A program made the position numbers and the translations under genes. Positions 10,439 to 20,147 of a DNA stretch of 59,450 bases are shown here, in pieces; the first letter of the stretch is position 1, and each line of letters opens with the position of its first letter. Location: the NCBI GenBank assembly GCA_030425905.1, contig JAUHZT010000004.1:1-59450 (forward strand), read 5' to 3'. Under the pieces are notes generated by a model that saw nothing but the letters and a program-made list of their open reading frames with translations, ran no database searches and was not told where the DNA came from. The DNA comes from Gammaproteobacteria bacterium (GTDB lineage: Bacteria > Pseudomonadota > Gammaproteobacteria > Steroidobacterales > Woeseiaceae).

Positions 10439-11203
10439 CTAATCGAGCTTGCCCCCGTCCGCTACCCCGTTTGCACGGAAAATGAAGGTCGCCATGCGCC
10501 CGCACTGCCCGTCGCGCCGGTAGGAGAAAAATCGCGCGGGGTCGCGATAAGTGCAATATTCGCCACCGTGCACATGCTCAACCCCGGCGGCTGCGAGGTA
10601 CAGGCGTGCGAGGCCGTAGAGGTCCGCCTGCCAGCGATCGTTTTCATTCGCCGTAAAACAGGTGGCCGCATTCTCGATGCCGGCGAGAAACAGGTCGCGC
10701 ACATCATCGCCCACCTCGAATGCCGGCTGCGAAATGGCGGGACCCAGCCAGGCCTGCAGTGTCTCCGGGCGAGCGTCGAGTGCCGCCACCGTCGCGCCGA
10801 CGATGCCGCCGACAAGGCTGCGCCAGCCACAATGGATTGCCGCCAACCCGGGGCTTTGCGTCGAGCAGAGCACAATGGGCAGACAGTCGGCGGTCAGAAT
10901 AGCGAGCACGTCCGTGCCGTCCTGCGACACAATGGCATCTGCGTCGGGTGGGCCATGCGCAAATTCCGGCGACCGGCTGTCGATGACGCGATTACCATGG
11001 ACCTGGTTCAGCCAGCGTGGCGCGGCCGGCAGCCCCGCCTGCTCAAGCAAAATTTTCCGATTGGCGCTAACGCAGGCAGGCGCATCGCCAACGTGGGCAC
11101 CCAGGTTCAGAGAGGCGTAGACGCCCTCGCTGGTACCGCCCAGGCGCGTCGTTGTGCCAGCGTTGACACTGTCGACCCCCCAGTGCGCGCGAATCATGCG
11201 CAC
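10439..11203 (-). CDS. pgeF: PgeF / YfiH laccase-domain protein (peptidoglycan editing factor)
   Basis: A 254-residue protein of the YfiH (DUF152, formerly polyphenol oxidase) family. Members act on purine nucleosides in vitro, and E. coli PgeF keeps wrongly built muropeptides out of peptidoglycan. The family metal-site motifs are present: NQVHG near residue 77, TADCLPIV near residue 121 and IHCGWR near residue 140. Its ATG at 11203 overlaps the rluD stop by 10 nt; an in-frame ATG two codons later is an alternative. rluD-pgeF-clpB is the standard gammaproteobacterial order. clpB follows after 153 bp that seem to hold its own promoter. Confidence 0.93.
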   Translation of the reverse strand: MRMIRAHWGVDSVNAGTTTRLGGTSEGVYASLNLGAHVGDAPACVSANRKILLEQAGLPAAPRWLNQVHGNRVIDSRSPEFAHGPPDADAIVSQDGTDVLAILTADCLPIVLCSTQSPGLAAIHCGWRSLVGGIVGATVAALDARPETLQAWLGPAISQPAFEVGDDVRDLFLAGIENAATCFTANENDRWQADLYGLARLYLAAAGVEHVHGGEYCTYRDPARFFSYRRDGQCGRMATFIFRANGVADGGKLD

Positions 11204-12159
11204 GCCGCATCCCTGCGTAGCACGTCAAGCAGCGTAACCAGGTCCTCCGGCAGAGGGGCTTCTACGTGCACGGTCTCGCCACTCTCCGGATGCTCAAATT
11301 CAAGCGTCGCCGCGTGCAGCGCCTGACGCTTGAATTCCCGCAAGGCGGTAATCAGTTCTTCACTGGCGCCTTTCGGCAAAGCAAGCCGCCCGCCATACAC
11401 CGGATCGCCGATCAGCGCTCGACGCCTGTGCGCGAAGTGCACGCGAATCTGGTGCGTGCGCCCTGTGTCCAGGGAGACGTCGACACTGGTATGCCCGCGA
11501 AAACGCTCGCGCACTGTGTAATGCGTGACAGCCGGTTTGCCGTTTGAATTAACGGCCATTCTGGTCCGATCCGTCGGGTGCCGTCCAATCGGCTCGCGGA
11601 TCGTACCGCCGCCAGTAAGAACGCCGTGGCAAATCGCCACATAGCGTCGTGATATTTCGCGCTCGGCCAGCGCCCGGACCAGTGCCGTGTGCGCGGGCAA
11701 TGTCTTCGCAACCAGCAGCAAACCCGTGGTTAGCTTGTCGATGCGATGAATAATCCCCGCCCGTGGCAGCTCTTCAAGCGCCGGCGCATGGTGCAGCAGG
11801 CCGTTCATCAGGGTGCCGGACGGGTTGCCAGCGCCAGGATGAACCACCAGACCCGCCGCCTTGTTGATCACCAGCAGGCTCTCATCCTCATACATGACAT
11901 TGAGCTCGATGGGCTGTGCCACGCTGCTCACCGCCACTTCCGGTGTTGCAGCAAGCTGAACCTCTTCGCCACCGTCCACCTTGTCACGCGGCCTCATCTC
12001 AAGGCCATTGACGAGCACCTCGCCCTTCACCAGCCAGGCCTTCAGGCGACTGCGGGAATAATCTGGAAACAAGCGGGCCAGCGCCTGGTCCAAGCGGAGA
12101 CCTGCCATTTCATCGGGAATCGTCTTTGTGAGCTTTGTGGTCATATTGTCTGCAGCCAT
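11194..12159 (-). CDS. rluD: 23S rRNA pseudouridine(1911/1915/1917) synthase RluD
   Basis: A 321-residue RluA-family enzyme that converts three uridines in helix 69 of 23S rRNA to pseudouridine, at the ribosome's decoding interface. An N-terminal S4 RNA-binding domain covers about residues 18-75. The catalytic aspartate is in HRIDKLTTGLL near residue 142. The gene context, divergent from bamD and followed by pgeF, identifies it as RluD rather than RluC. The first in-frame ATG is used; an ATG five codons later would also serve. It overlaps pgeF by 10 nt. Confidence 0.96.
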   Translation of the reverse strand: MAADNMTTKLTKTIPDEMAGLRLDQALARLFPDYSRSRLKAWLVKGEVLVNGLEMRPRDKVDGGEEVQLAATPEVAVSSVAQPIELNVMYEDESLLVINKAAGLVVHPGAGNPSGTLMNGLLHHAPALEELPRAGIIHRIDKLTTGLLLVAKTLPAHTALVRALAEREISRRYVAICHGVLTGGGTIREPIGRHPTDRTRMAVNSNGKPAVTHYTVRERFRGHTSVDVSLDTGRTHQIRVHFAHRRRALIGDPVYGGRLALPKGASEELITALREFKRQALHAATLEFEHPESGETVHVEAPLPEDLVTLLDVLRRDAACA

Positions 12160-12180
12160 CGTCGGACGCCAAGTTTACGG

Positions 12181-12249
12181 TATACTCGCTGCCCGAACCG
12201 GCCCGGTCGCGCCGGCGAAACAACGAATTTTAAGGCAGTCTCGCCGGCG
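12181..12249 (+). promoter_or_regulatory. bamD -10 element and leader hairpin
   Basis: TATACT at 12181-12186 is a good -10 element for bamD; no matching -35 is seen 17 bp upstream. In the transcript leader a perfect 9-bp inverted repeat, CGCCGGCGA at 12210-12218 and TCGCCGGCG at 12241-12249, ends 15 bases before the bamD ATG. The lower arm is close enough to the start site to hide the ribosome-binding region when folded. Confidence 0.5.
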
Positions 12250-12264
12250 GCGGGACCAAGAAGA

Positions 12265-13053
12265 ATGAACATGACGCACCCCAGCAAACTGCTAACTATA
12301 CTGCCTCGCGGACTCGCGCTGTCACGAACCTTGTTGTTGATCGGCCTGCTCGGCCTGTTCACCGCCTGCGCCAGCAATGACGAGGCCTACGATGAAGTCC
12401 AGAATCTGACCGATGCCTACGAAAAAGCGCGCGAATCGATCGCGCGTGGCAATTTTCGCCGCGGCATCCAGATCTTCGAGGCCATGCAGGCCCGCTACCC
12501 GTTCAGTGACCTCAGTCGCCAGGTCCAGCTCGAACTGATGTACGCCTATTACAAGAGCGGCCAGCCCGAGCGCGCCATCGACGCGGCTGATACCTTCATC
12601 CGCGAAAACCCGATCAATCCGCGGGTCGACTATGCCTTGTACATCAAGGCGCTGGCCTTTTTCGAAGGTGACCCGGGCTTTCTCGAACGCTGGTTCCGCC
12701 GCAACATGGACAAACGTCCGCCAGAAGGTGTCGACCAGTCCTACGCCACCCTGCGCCGGCTCGTGGAACGCTACCCGGCCAGCCCCTACGCCGAAGATGC
12801 CGCGCAACGCATGCTCTATCTGAAGAACCGGCTGGCTGAATACGAGAACCACGTTGCCGACTATTATTTGCGGCGCGGCGCCTATGTCGCGGCTATCAAT
12901 CGGGCCAAGGCGGCGCTTGAGCAATACAATGGCGCAAAAGGCAATGCGCAATCATTGCAGATTCTCGCCAAAGCCTACGATGAGCTCGGCATGAGCGACC
13001 TCGCAAATGACGCACGACGTGTGCTGGCCGCTAATTTTCCGGGCGAAAGCTAA
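12265..13053 (+). CDS. bamD: Outer-membrane assembly lipoprotein BamD
   Basis: A 262-residue lipoprotein, the essential partner of BamA in the complex that folds beta-barrel proteins into the outer membrane. A hydrophobic signal segment ends in the lipobox FTAC, with the lipidated Cys at residue 35. The mature protein is made of TPR-like repeats (YDEVQNLTDAYEKAR, then ARYPFSDLSRQ and later repeats), which bind BamA and substrate signals. The ATG at 12265 is used; a second ATG two codons on is nearly as good. Longer upstream frames overlap rluD and start before the -10 element. The gene diverges from rluD and converges on nadE. Confidence 0.95.
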   Translation: MNMTHPSKLLTILPRGLALSRTLLLIGLLGLFTACASNDEAYDEVQNLTDAYEKARESIARGNFRRGIQIFEAMQARYPFSDLSRQVQLELMYAYYKSGQPERAIDAADTFIRENPINPRVDYALYIKALAFFEGDPGFLERWFRRNMDKRPPEGVDQSYATLRRLVERYPASPYAEDAAQRMLYLKNRLAEYENHVADYYLRRGAYVAAINRAKAALEQYNGAKGNAQSLQILAKAYDELGMSDLANDARRVLAANFPGES

Positions 13054-13129
13054 CCGTCAGACGCGGCTAGCCGCTGCGCAAATTCATGCCCTCAAAGTCG
13101 CTCCCCTGCTGCGCTCCTGACGGTGACGC

Positions 13130-14761
13130 TCAGGACGGGAAGCGATAGCCCGAGGTGATCGGGTAGCGCCAGTCACGGCCGAAAGCACGGCCGCTGATTC
13201 TTACCCCCGGTGGTGCCTGGCGTCGTTTGTACTCATTGCGCTTGACCATCTCGAGGATGCGGATCACCGTGCTGCGCTCATAACCACGTTCGACAATTTC
13301 ATTGACCGACAAGTCGTCTTCGATGAAGGCCTCGAGAATCGGGTCCAGTACATCGTAATCTGGCAGTGAATCGCTGTCTTTCTGATCGGGGCGCAATTCT
13401 GCCGATGGCGGCCGTGTAATGACCCGCTCCGGAATGCAGGGGCCCAGCGAATTCCGGTAACGCGCCAACCTGTATACCAGCGTTTTGGAGCAATCCTTGA
13501 TCGGTGCAAAGCCACCCGCCATGTCCCCGTACAGGGTCGCATAGCCAACGGCCATTTCACTCTTGTTGCCGGTTGTCAGTAGCATGCGCCCAGTCTTGTT
13601 GGAGATCGCCATGAGCAAGAGCCCGCGGCTGCGAGCCTGAATATTTTCCTCAGTGACATCGTGCTCTCGACCTTCAAAAACCGGCGCGAGTTGTTTCAGA
13701 ACCGCGTCGTAAATCGGCGCAATGGATATGACGTCGTACCGCACACCGAGCGTCGTGGCCTGCTTGGCGGCGTCTTCCTGGCTCATGTTCGATGTATAGC
13801 GAAACGGCATCATGACGGCCCGCACCATATCCGGCCCCAGCGCATCGTTGGCAATGGCCAGCACCAGCGCCGAATCGATACCACCCGACAGGCCGAGCAC
13901 CACGCCAGGAAAACGGTGCTTCTGAACATAGTCGCGGGTGCCGGTTACCAGCGCGTTGTAGACACTGGCTTCGGTCGACAGGTAGTCGTCGACTTGCGAC
14001 GGCAGGCATTTCACGCCCGAGGGCCGGCCTTGCAGCACAACCTTGTGCAGCGACTCGGTAAAAGCCGGGGCCCGAAAGTCGACTTCGCCTTCGGCCGACA
14101 TGACAAAAGAACCGCCATCGAACACGAGTTCGTCCTGGCCACCGACCATATTGACGTATACAAGCGGTATGCCGACCTCATTGATCCGGCGCCGCACCAC
14201 GCGCTCACGCTCTTCCTGGCTGTTGAGCTTGTAGGGTGAACCGTTGATAGCCAGCACACATTCGGCACCGGCTGAACGGGCTGCCTGCATCGGTGATGCT
14301 TTCCAGACATCCTCGCAAATGTTCAGCCCGAAGCGGATACCGTTAAGCTTGAATACCGCGGCCTCGCGCCCTTCAGTGAAGTAGCGCTTCTCGTCGAACA
14401 CGCTGTAATTCGGCAGCATATGTTTGCGGTAATGCGCGAGCCGCTTTCCTTCGCGAAAAACGGCGCAACTATTGTAGATATTCTCCTCGGCATACTCGGG
14501 AAAACCAAGGATGATGGTAATCCCGCTGACCGTACTGCGAATCTTATCCAGCGCATTCTCTACGTCATGGCGCAATCCCGAGTGGAACAGGAGATCCTCG
14601 GGTGGATAGCCACATATACTCAGCTCGGGAAATATAACAATATCGGCACGCAGCTCGTCGCGCGCCCGCGCGGCGTAGTCGAGTATTTTCTCGGTGTTGC
14701 CGGCAACGTCGCCGACGGCCAGATCGATCTGGGCAAGAGCCAGGGTTACCTGATCGCTCAT
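13130..14761 (-). CDS. nadE: Glutamine-dependent NAD+ synthetase
   Basis: A 543-residue two-domain enzyme for the last step of NAD synthesis, amidating nicotinic acid adenine dinucleotide. The N-terminal nitrilase-type glutaminase domain shows the Glu-Lys-Cys triad: Glu in FPELSICGY near residue 46, Lys in YRKHMLP near 113 and Cys in NICEDVW near 149. It feeds ammonia to the C-terminal synthetase, whose PP-loop is LSGGIDSAL near residue 295. It lies 69 bp downstream of sucD on the same strand and may be cotranscribed with sucCD. It converges on bamD across 76 bp with no obvious T-tailed hairpin. Confidence 0.97.
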   Translation of the reverse strand: MSDQVTLALAQIDLAVGDVAGNTEKILDYAARARDELRADIVIFPELSICGYPPEDLLFHSGLRHDVENALDKIRSTVSGITIILGFPEYAEENIYNSCAVFREGKRLAHYRKHMLPNYSVFDEKRYFTEGREAAVFKLNGIRFGLNICEDVWKASPMQAARSAGAECVLAINGSPYKLNSQEERERVVRRRINEVGIPLVYVNMVGGQDELVFDGGSFVMSAEGEVDFRAPAFTESLHKVVLQGRPSGVKCLPSQVDDYLSTEASVYNALVTGTRDYVQKHRFPGVVLGLSGGIDSALVLAIANDALGPDMVRAVMMPFRYTSNMSQEDAAKQATTLGVRYDVISIAPIYDAVLKQLAPVFEGREHDVTEENIQARSRGLLLMAISNKTGRMLLTTGNKSEMAVGYATLYGDMAGGFAPIKDCSKTLVYRLARYRNSLGPCIPERVITRPPSAELRPDQKDSDSLPDYDVLDPILEAFIEDDLSVNEIVERGYERSTVIRILEMVKRNEYKRRQAPPGVRISGRAFGRDWRYPITSGYRFPS

Positions 14762-14830
14762 TGAGTCTCCATCAACTCAGGCAACGCGCTCGCAATCAGA
14801 CTGAGCGCGGCCCCTTCCGGTACGCGGCGC

Positions 14831-15703
14831 TTATTTGCCGAGTACTTCTGCCATCTTGCTACCGAGTTCCGCCGGTGAGCGAACCGTGGCTACGCCAGCC
14901 GCTTCGAGTGCTTCGAACTTCGCGTCCGCCGTACCCTTGCCGCCTGCCACAATCGCGCCCGCGTGCCCCATACGCTTACCGGGTGGCGCGGTGACGCCGG
15001 CAATGTAAGCAACCACAGGCTTGGACATGTTGTCCTTGATGTAGTCGGCCGCTGCCTCTTCATCCGTTCCACCGATCTCGCCAACCATGATGACACCGTC
15101 AGTGTCCGGATCAGCCTGGAACAACTCCAGGCAGTCGATAAAGTTCATGCCGCGGACCGGATCGCCGCCGATTCCCACGCAGGTGCTCTGGCCAAGACCG
15201 TTGGTGGTGGTCTGGTATACCGCCTCGTAGGTCAGTGTGCCTGATCGTGAAACCACGCCAATGCGGCCTTTCTGGTGAATAAAGCCGGGCATGATGCCGA
15301 TTTTGCACTCGTCTGGCGTGATAATGCCGGGGCAGTTGGGGCCGATCAGGCGGCAGTCGTAGTCACGCAGCGCCGACTTGACGCGCACCATGTCGTTGAC
15401 CGGAATACCTTCGGTGATGCACACCACGAGCCCGACGCCGGAATCAGCGGCTTCGAGGATCGCGTCTGCCGCAAACGGAGCGGGTACGTAGATCATGCTG
15501 ACATCGGCGCCTGTCTGACTAACGGCGTCGCGCATCGTATTAAAAACCGGAACACCCAGGTGTTCTGCGCCGCCGCGCCCTGGCGTTACACCGCCAACGA
15601 CCTGGGTGCCGTATTCGATGCATTGCTCCGTATGGAATGAGCCCTGACTGCCGGTGATGCCCTGGCAGATGATCTTGCTGTTCTTGTTTACCAAAATACT
15701 CAT
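14831..15703 (-). CDS. sucD: Succinyl-CoA synthetase alpha subunit
   Basis: A 290-residue alpha subunit (E. coli 289) of the citric-acid-cycle enzyme that makes ATP or GTP from succinyl-CoA. The CoA-binding Rossmann domain starts near [10 protein letters not shown] at about residue 16. The phosphohistidine is in the GHAGAI motif near residue 247. It lies 11 bp downstream of sucC, in the usual operon order. Confidence 0.98.
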   Translation of the reverse strand: MSILVNKNSKIICQGITGSQGSFHTEQCIEYGTQVVGGVTPGRGGAEHLGVPVFNTMRDAVSQTGADVSMIYVPAPFAADAILEAADSGVGLVVCITEGIPVNDMVRVKSALRDYDCRLIGPNCPGIITPDECKIGIMPGFIHQKGRIGVVSRSGTLTYEAVYQTTTNGLGQSTCVGIGGDPVRGMNFIDCLELFQADPDTDGVIMVGEIGGTDEEAAADYIKDNMSKPVVAYIAGVTAPPGKRMGHAGAIVAGGKGTADAKFEALEAAGVATVRSPAELGSKMAEVLGK

Positions 15704-15714
15704 AAATCCACTCG

Positions 15715-16875
15715 TCAGGCTACGGCAGCTACGGCTTTCTTCGCAGCATCGGTTAAGTCGTCGGCCGCGATGATATCGAGGCCGCTGTCTGCCAGAAGCT
15801 GGCGTCCTTTTTCCACGTTGGTGCCTTCGAGGCGCGCTATCACGGGCACTTCAACGCCCACTTCCTTGACGGCACTGATGATGCCCTCGGCGATCAGGTC
15901 GCAACGCACGATGCCGCCAAAAATGTTGACCAGTATCGCCCCAACATTCTCGTTTGACAGAATCAGTTTGAAGGCCGCCGCGACGCGCTCACTGGTCGCG
16001 CCGCCGCCTACATCCAGGAAGTTCGCTGGTTCACCGCCGTGCAGCTTGATGAGGTCCATGGTGGCCATGGCCAGCCCGGCACCGTTCACCATGCAGGCAA
16101 TATTGCCGTCGAGTGAAACGTAATTTAGCTCGTGCTCGGCCGCTTCGCGTTCATTGGCATCTTCCTGCGAGGTGTCGCGCATCTCGACGAGCTTCGCCTG
16201 GCGAAACAGGGCATTGCTGTCGATATTGATCTTGGCGTCCAGCGCCAGCACGTCGCCGTCTTTGGTTGTAATCAGTGGGTTAACTTCCACCAGGCTGGCG
16301 TCTGTATCAATGTACAGCTTGTACAATTTATGCAGAATGTCGCCAAACTGGCGCATTTGCTTCTTGTCGAGCTCCAGCCCAAAGGCCAGTTGTCGCGCCT
16401 GGTAGTCCTGCAGGCCCGCATCGGGCGCCACGGCGACAGAGAAAATCTTCTCCGGCGTTTCCTCGGCAACCTTCTCGATATCCATACCGCCTGCCGCCGA
16501 CGCAATAAACGCCACGCGGCTGACTTCGCGGTCGACCAGCATCGACAAGTACAGCTCGCGGTCGATACCCGAGCCTTCCTCAACGTATACGACGTTGACC
16601 GGCAAACCTTCCGGGCCCGACTGGTGCGTGACAAGCTGCGTACCGAGCATGCCCTTGGCAAACTCGCGGACCTCGTCATGTGTTTTGGCCAGCTTGACGC
16701 CACCGGCTTTGCCGCGACCACCCGCATGTACCTGGGCTTTGACGACCCAGAGGTCGCCGCCGAGTGATTCAGCCGCTCTTACCGCTGCATCCGGCGTTTC
16801 GGCCGGGATACCGCGCGGAACGGGTATGCCGTAGTCGGCAAACAATCCTTTCGATTGGTATTCGTGAAGATTCAT
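15715..16875 (-). CDS. sucC: Succinyl-CoA synthetase beta subunit
   Basis: A 386-residue beta subunit (E. coli 388). It starts with the family sequence MNLHEYQSK. The ATP-grasp domain binds nucleotide, VEVNPL near residue 198 being part of the metal and nucleotide site, and the C-terminal domain has the GGIVRCD motif near 322. Together with SucD it forms the matrix-like cytosolic enzyme of the citric acid cycle. sucAB and lpd are not nearby. A possible promoter lies about 70 bp upstream. Confidence 0.98.
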   Translation of the reverse strand: MNLHEYQSKGLFADYGIPVPRGIPAETPDAAVRAAESLGGDLWVVKAQVHAGGRGKAGGVKLAKTHDEVREFAKGMLGTQLVTHQSGPEGLPVNVVYVEEGSGIDRELYLSMLVDREVSRVAFIASAAGGMDIEKVAEETPEKIFSVAVAPDAGLQDYQARQLAFGLELDKKQMRQFGDILHKLYKLYIDTDASLVEVNPLITTKDGDVLALDAKINIDSNALFRQAKLVEMRDTSQEDANEREAAEHELNYVSLDGNIACMVNGAGLAMATMDLIKLHGGEPANFLDVGGGATSERVAAAFKLILSNENVGAILVNIFGGIVRCDLIAEGIISAVKEVGVEVPVIARLEGTNVEKGRQLLADSGLDIIAADDLTDAAKKAVAAVA

Positions 16876-16942
16876 TGGTTTTTATGCGCTTTTGTGTTGC
16901 GAAGGGAACAGGGGCCAGTTAGCGGCCGCGAATTTCCGGCGT

Positions 16943-16971
16943 ATTTTGGAGCAAAGACGCCACTTACGCAA
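16943..16971 (-). promoter_or_regulatory. Candidate sucC promoter
   Basis: On the minus strand TTGCGT at 16971-16966 and CAAAAT at 16948-16943 are spaced exactly 17 bp, which is right for sigma-70. The matches are 3 or 4 of 6 and 4 of 6, so this is suggestive only. Confidence 0.35.
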
Positions 16972-17070
16972 AGCAATTGTCGAATCCGGTTCGAGATCAC
17001 GCGATATTCGCCGGAGTTCGTTTACAATCGTGCACCCTGACACAGTGCATTCAAAAGTTCTGGCGCCGCA

Positions 17071-18744
17071 TTGACTGATCACGAAAAATTCGCAAACACA
17101 GGCAAACTCACATTCCGTGGCAGCCGCGACGCCCTGCTCGCCAAGGCAATCGAAGAGCCTGACATAACCTGGCGCGTGCTGACGACGCTGAATTACTTTC
17201 GGCTGGCAATCGCCGCCGCACTGCTAGTCCTGTTTTTCAGTCTCGGCGACTCCTCACCGTTTGGTGATCGTCAGCCACCGCTTTTCACGGCAACAGCTGC
17301 CGCGTACTTCGTTTTCGCCCTGGTATTCAGCTTCGCCCTGCGTCACCGGCTGGCGCCTGCGGCAATCCTGACCCTGACGCCCATTCTGGTCGACATCGTT
17401 GCCGTCTCGACGATGATGTATACCAGCGACGGCGTCTCCGGGGGGCTGGGCGGACTGCTCGTGGTCTTCGTTGGAGCAGGCAGCATCGTGCTGAGAGCGC
17501 GCCAGCCCTTGTTCGTAGCGGCACTTGCAACCTTCGCCATTCTCGGCGAGGAACTGCTGGCAGGTCTGACTGGGTTTGAACCGCAGTATCCCGGCGCCGG
17601 GCTGCTGGGCGCGATTATTTTTGCGATGGCCCTGACTATACGGCCCCTGACGCGCCGCATTGAAATGAGTGAAGCGCTTGCCCGCCAGCGTGGCGTCGAC
17701 CTGAAAAACCTGTCGGAGCTTAACGAGTATATCGTCCAGCACCTGCGTGAAAGCATCGTCGTACTCGATTCCGAGAATCGCGTGCGCCTTAGCAATGCCT
17801 CGGCTGCACAACTGCTTGGCGCCACAGGCAACATGCAAGAGCAAGCGATCCAGAAGATCTCCGAGCCCCTTGCTGACTACCTGAATAAATGGCGCCTGGA
17901 TCACGCACTTTCATCGCACCCGGACATCACAGTTGCAAATGCCGGCACCAGTGCACGCATTACCGCACACCTGGCACCGCTGGCGAAAGAAGACGACCGG
18001 CTTGGCCCGGTACTTATTTTTCTCGAAGACGCCAGCCTGATGAATGCACGCGTACAGCAATCAAAACTCGCATCGCTGGGACGTCTGAGCGCCAGCATTG
18101 CCCATGAAATTCGCAATCCGGTGGGCGCGATGAGTCATGCTGCGCAGTTGCTTGGTGAAGCGAGCGACATTACGGATAACGACAAGCGCCTCACCGAGAT
18201 AATCCAGACGCATTCGTCGCGCGTCTCGCACATTATCGACAACGTGCTGCAACTGTCGCGCCGTGAAACGTCACGCCCTGAGCGCTTCGAGCTGCGGCCG
18301 TGGCTGGAGGAGTTCTCCCGCGAGTTCTCGAAGACCCTGGAGCTGCAGGAAGGTGAACTGTCGATCGAATACGTTCCGGGGCAAATCGACGTGCGTATGG
18401 ACCCCAGCCACCTGCGCCAGGTGCTCTGGAACCTTTGTGACAATGCGGTCAAGTACGCCAGTGAAACCGGCGGCATTCTGGTGGAGCTGCACGCCGGCGG
18501 GTCGGCGGGCCAGGGCCGCCCTTATCTCGAGGTACGCGATCACGGCAACGGCGTGGACCCGGCTACGGCCGACAAGATTTTTGAACCGTTCTACACGGAA
18601 CGTTCAGGCGGTACAGGGCTCGGCTTGTATATTTCACGGGAATTGTGCGAGCTTAACCGCGCCACGCTGCTGTATCTCGACCGTCCCGGCGGCGGCAGCA
18701 TTTTCCGGATAGTATTTGCGGACCCGGACCGCTGGGAAACCTGA
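17071..18744 (+). CDS. pilS: Type IV pilus sensor histidine kinase PilS
   Basis: A 557-residue membrane kinase that controls pilin transcription through PilR. Several hydrophobic segments between residues about 45 and 195 form the multi-helix sensor that in Pseudomonas reads pilin levels in the inner membrane. A PAS-like region, about 215-315, follows. The kinase core has the phospho-acceptor H345 in SIAHEIRNP and an ATP-binding domain with N, G1 and G2 boxes (NLCDNAVKYAS, DHGNGV, GGTGLGLYI). The start is a TTG at 17071; an in-frame TGA lies 33 bases upstream with no ATG or GTG between, so TTG is the only plausible start. No strong ribosome-binding site is visible. pilR follows after 32 bp. 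Confidence 0.93.
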   Translation: MTDHEKFANTGKLTFRGSRDALLAKAIEEPDITWRVLTTLNYFRLAIAAALLVLFFSLGDSSPFGDRQPPLFTATAAAYFVFALVFSFALRHRLAPAAILTLTPILVDIVAVSTMMYTSDGVSGGLGGLLVVFVGAGSIVLRARQPLFVAALATFAILGEELLAGLTGFEPQYPGAGLLGAIIFAMALTIRPLTRRIEMSEALARQRGVDLKNLSELNEYIVQHLRESIVVLDSENRVRLSNASAAQLLGATGNMQEQAIQKISEPLADYLNKWRLDHALSSHPDITVANAGTSARITAHLAPLAKEDDRLGPVLIFLEDASLMNARVQQSKLASLGRLSASIAHEIRNPVGAMSHAAQLLGEASDITDNDKRLTEIIQTHSSRVSHIIDNVLQLSRRETSRPERFELRPWLEEFSREFSKTLELQEGELSIEYVPGQIDVRMDPSHLRQVLWNLCDNAVKYASETGGILVELHAGGSAGQGRPYLEVRDHGNGVDPATADKIFEPFYTERSGGTGLGLYISRELCELNRATLLYLDRPGGGSIFRIVFADPDRWET

Positions 18745-18776
18745 GGGATGGCGATGCCAGTGAGCAAGGTAGTTAT

Positions 18777-20084
18777 ATGAGTCAGGCCAGAGCACTGGTT
18801 ATCGACGATGAACCCGATATCTGCGAACTCCTCACGCTGACACTCGGGCGCATGGATATAGATACCGAGTCAGCCACCGATGTGAGCAGCGCAAAAGCCA
18901 AACTCGGCGCAGGCCACTTTGACCTGTGCCTGACGGACATGCGCTTGCCGGATGGCGACGGACTGGAACTGGTGGAATGGATGCAGTCGCACACGCCGAA
19001 TGTGCCAGTCGCCGTCATCACCGCTCATGGCAATGTCGAAACGGCAGTGCAGGCCCTGAAACTGGGCGCATTCGACTTCATTTCCAAACCGCTTGATCTC
19101 GGTAACCTGCGCAACATTGTCGAAAAAGCCCTCAAGGTGGCGACGGCGCAAGATGACAAGTCACGTCTGCTAGGCGATTCCGTTGCTATGCAAAATCTGC
19201 GTGACATGGTCGACAAGGTTTCGCGGTCACAGGCTCCGGTGCACATCTCTGGCGAGTCAGGCACCGGCAAGGAGCTGGTCGCCCGTCTGATTCACGACAG
19301 CGGACCGCGCGGTGACGGCCCGTTCGTGCCGGTCAACTGCGGCGCTATTCCTGCCGAACTCATGGAGAGTGAGTTTTTCGGCCATCGCAAAGGCAGCTTT
19401 ACGGGCGCGGTCAGTGACAAGACCGGCCTCATGCAAAGTGCCGACGACGGTACGCTGTTTCTCGATGAGATTGCAGACTTGCCGCTCGCAATGCAGGTCA
19501 AGCTATTACGCGTGATCCAGGAAAAAACCGTGCGGCCCGTCGGTGCCTCAAACGAAGAAAGCGTGAATGCACGCATCCTCTCCGCCACCCACAAGAACCT
19601 TGCGGAAATGGTGGCCAGCGGGGAATTTCGTGAGGACCTCTATTACAGGATCAATGTGATCGAAATGCGCGTGCCGGCGCTTCGGGACCGCGAAGATGAC
19701 GTACTGATTCTTGCACAGCACATACTAAAGAAGCTCAATGCCACGGCAGCGCTGGATGAAAGCGCCCGCCAGGCCCTGCTGGGCTACAAGTTCCCGGGCA
19801 ATGTGCGCGAGCTGGAAAATATGCTCGAACGGGCTGTCACTTTGTGCACGAGTGGCACAATCTCAGCCGGGGACCTGCACATGCGCCAGACGAGCACGAC
19901 AACGCCCGGTGCAGAGGTGGTGGGCAACGCCAAGCTCGGCGACCAGGTTGAAGACGTTCAACGCCAGGCGATTGTCGAGGCACTGGAGAAAACGCGTTAT
20001 AACAAGACAGCGGCCGCCAAGCTGCTCGGATTGTCGTTTCGTCAGCTACGCTATCGCATCAAGAAACTGGGGATCGACGCCTGA
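18777..20084 (+). CDS. pilR: Type IV pilus response regulator PilR (sigma-54 activator)
   Basis: A 435-residue NtrC-type activator. The receiver domain has its phosphorylation site at D54 (LTDMRLPDG). The AAA+ domain has Walker A GESGTGKE at residues 159-166, the sigma-54 contact loop in GSFTGA, and Walker B in GTLFLDEI. The C-terminal Fis-type helix-turn-helix ends NKTAAAKLLGLSFRQLRYRIKKLG. Phosphorylated by PilS, it should activate the sigma-54 promoter found 200 bp downstream, ahead of the pilin gene. Order and spacing match pilS-pilR of Pseudomonas and relatives. Confidence 0.96.
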   Translation: MSQARALVIDDEPDICELLTLTLGRMDIDTESATDVSSAKAKLGAGHFDLCLTDMRLPDGDGLELVEWMQSHTPNVPVAVITAHGNVETAVQALKLGAFDFISKPLDLGNLRNIVEKALKVATAQDDKSRLLGDSVAMQNLRDMVDKVSRSQAPVHISGESGTGKELVARLIHDSGPRGDGPFVPVNCGAIPAELMESEFFGHRKGSFTGAVSDKTGLMQSADDGTLFLDEIADLPLAMQVKLLRVIQEKTVRPVGASNEESVNARILSATHKNLAEMVASGEFREDLYYRINVIEMRVPALRDREDDVLILAQHILKKLNATAALDESARQALLGYKFPGNVRELENMLERAVTLCTSGTISAGDLHMRQTSTTTPGAEVVGNAKLGDQVEDVQRQAIVEALEKTRYNKTAAAKLLGLSFRQLRYRIKKLGIDA

Positions 20085-20147
20085 TTCACTGGCTACCCCG
20101 TCGGCCAGTGAAATTTCCATAAGTCCTGTTGGGGATTGCCGACCCGA

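Noticed and set aside
10307-11326. 339-codon plus-strand open frame across pgeF
   Set aside because: It is the antisense shadow of pgeF and rluD; it has no family motifs, and its composition (rich in Arg, Ala, Cys, His) is typical of shadows in GC-rich genes.
11746-12264. Long upstream extension of the bamD frame
   Set aside because: It overlaps rluD on the other strand, precedes the -10 element and lacks the signal peptide at its start; the lipoprotein start at 12265 is clear.
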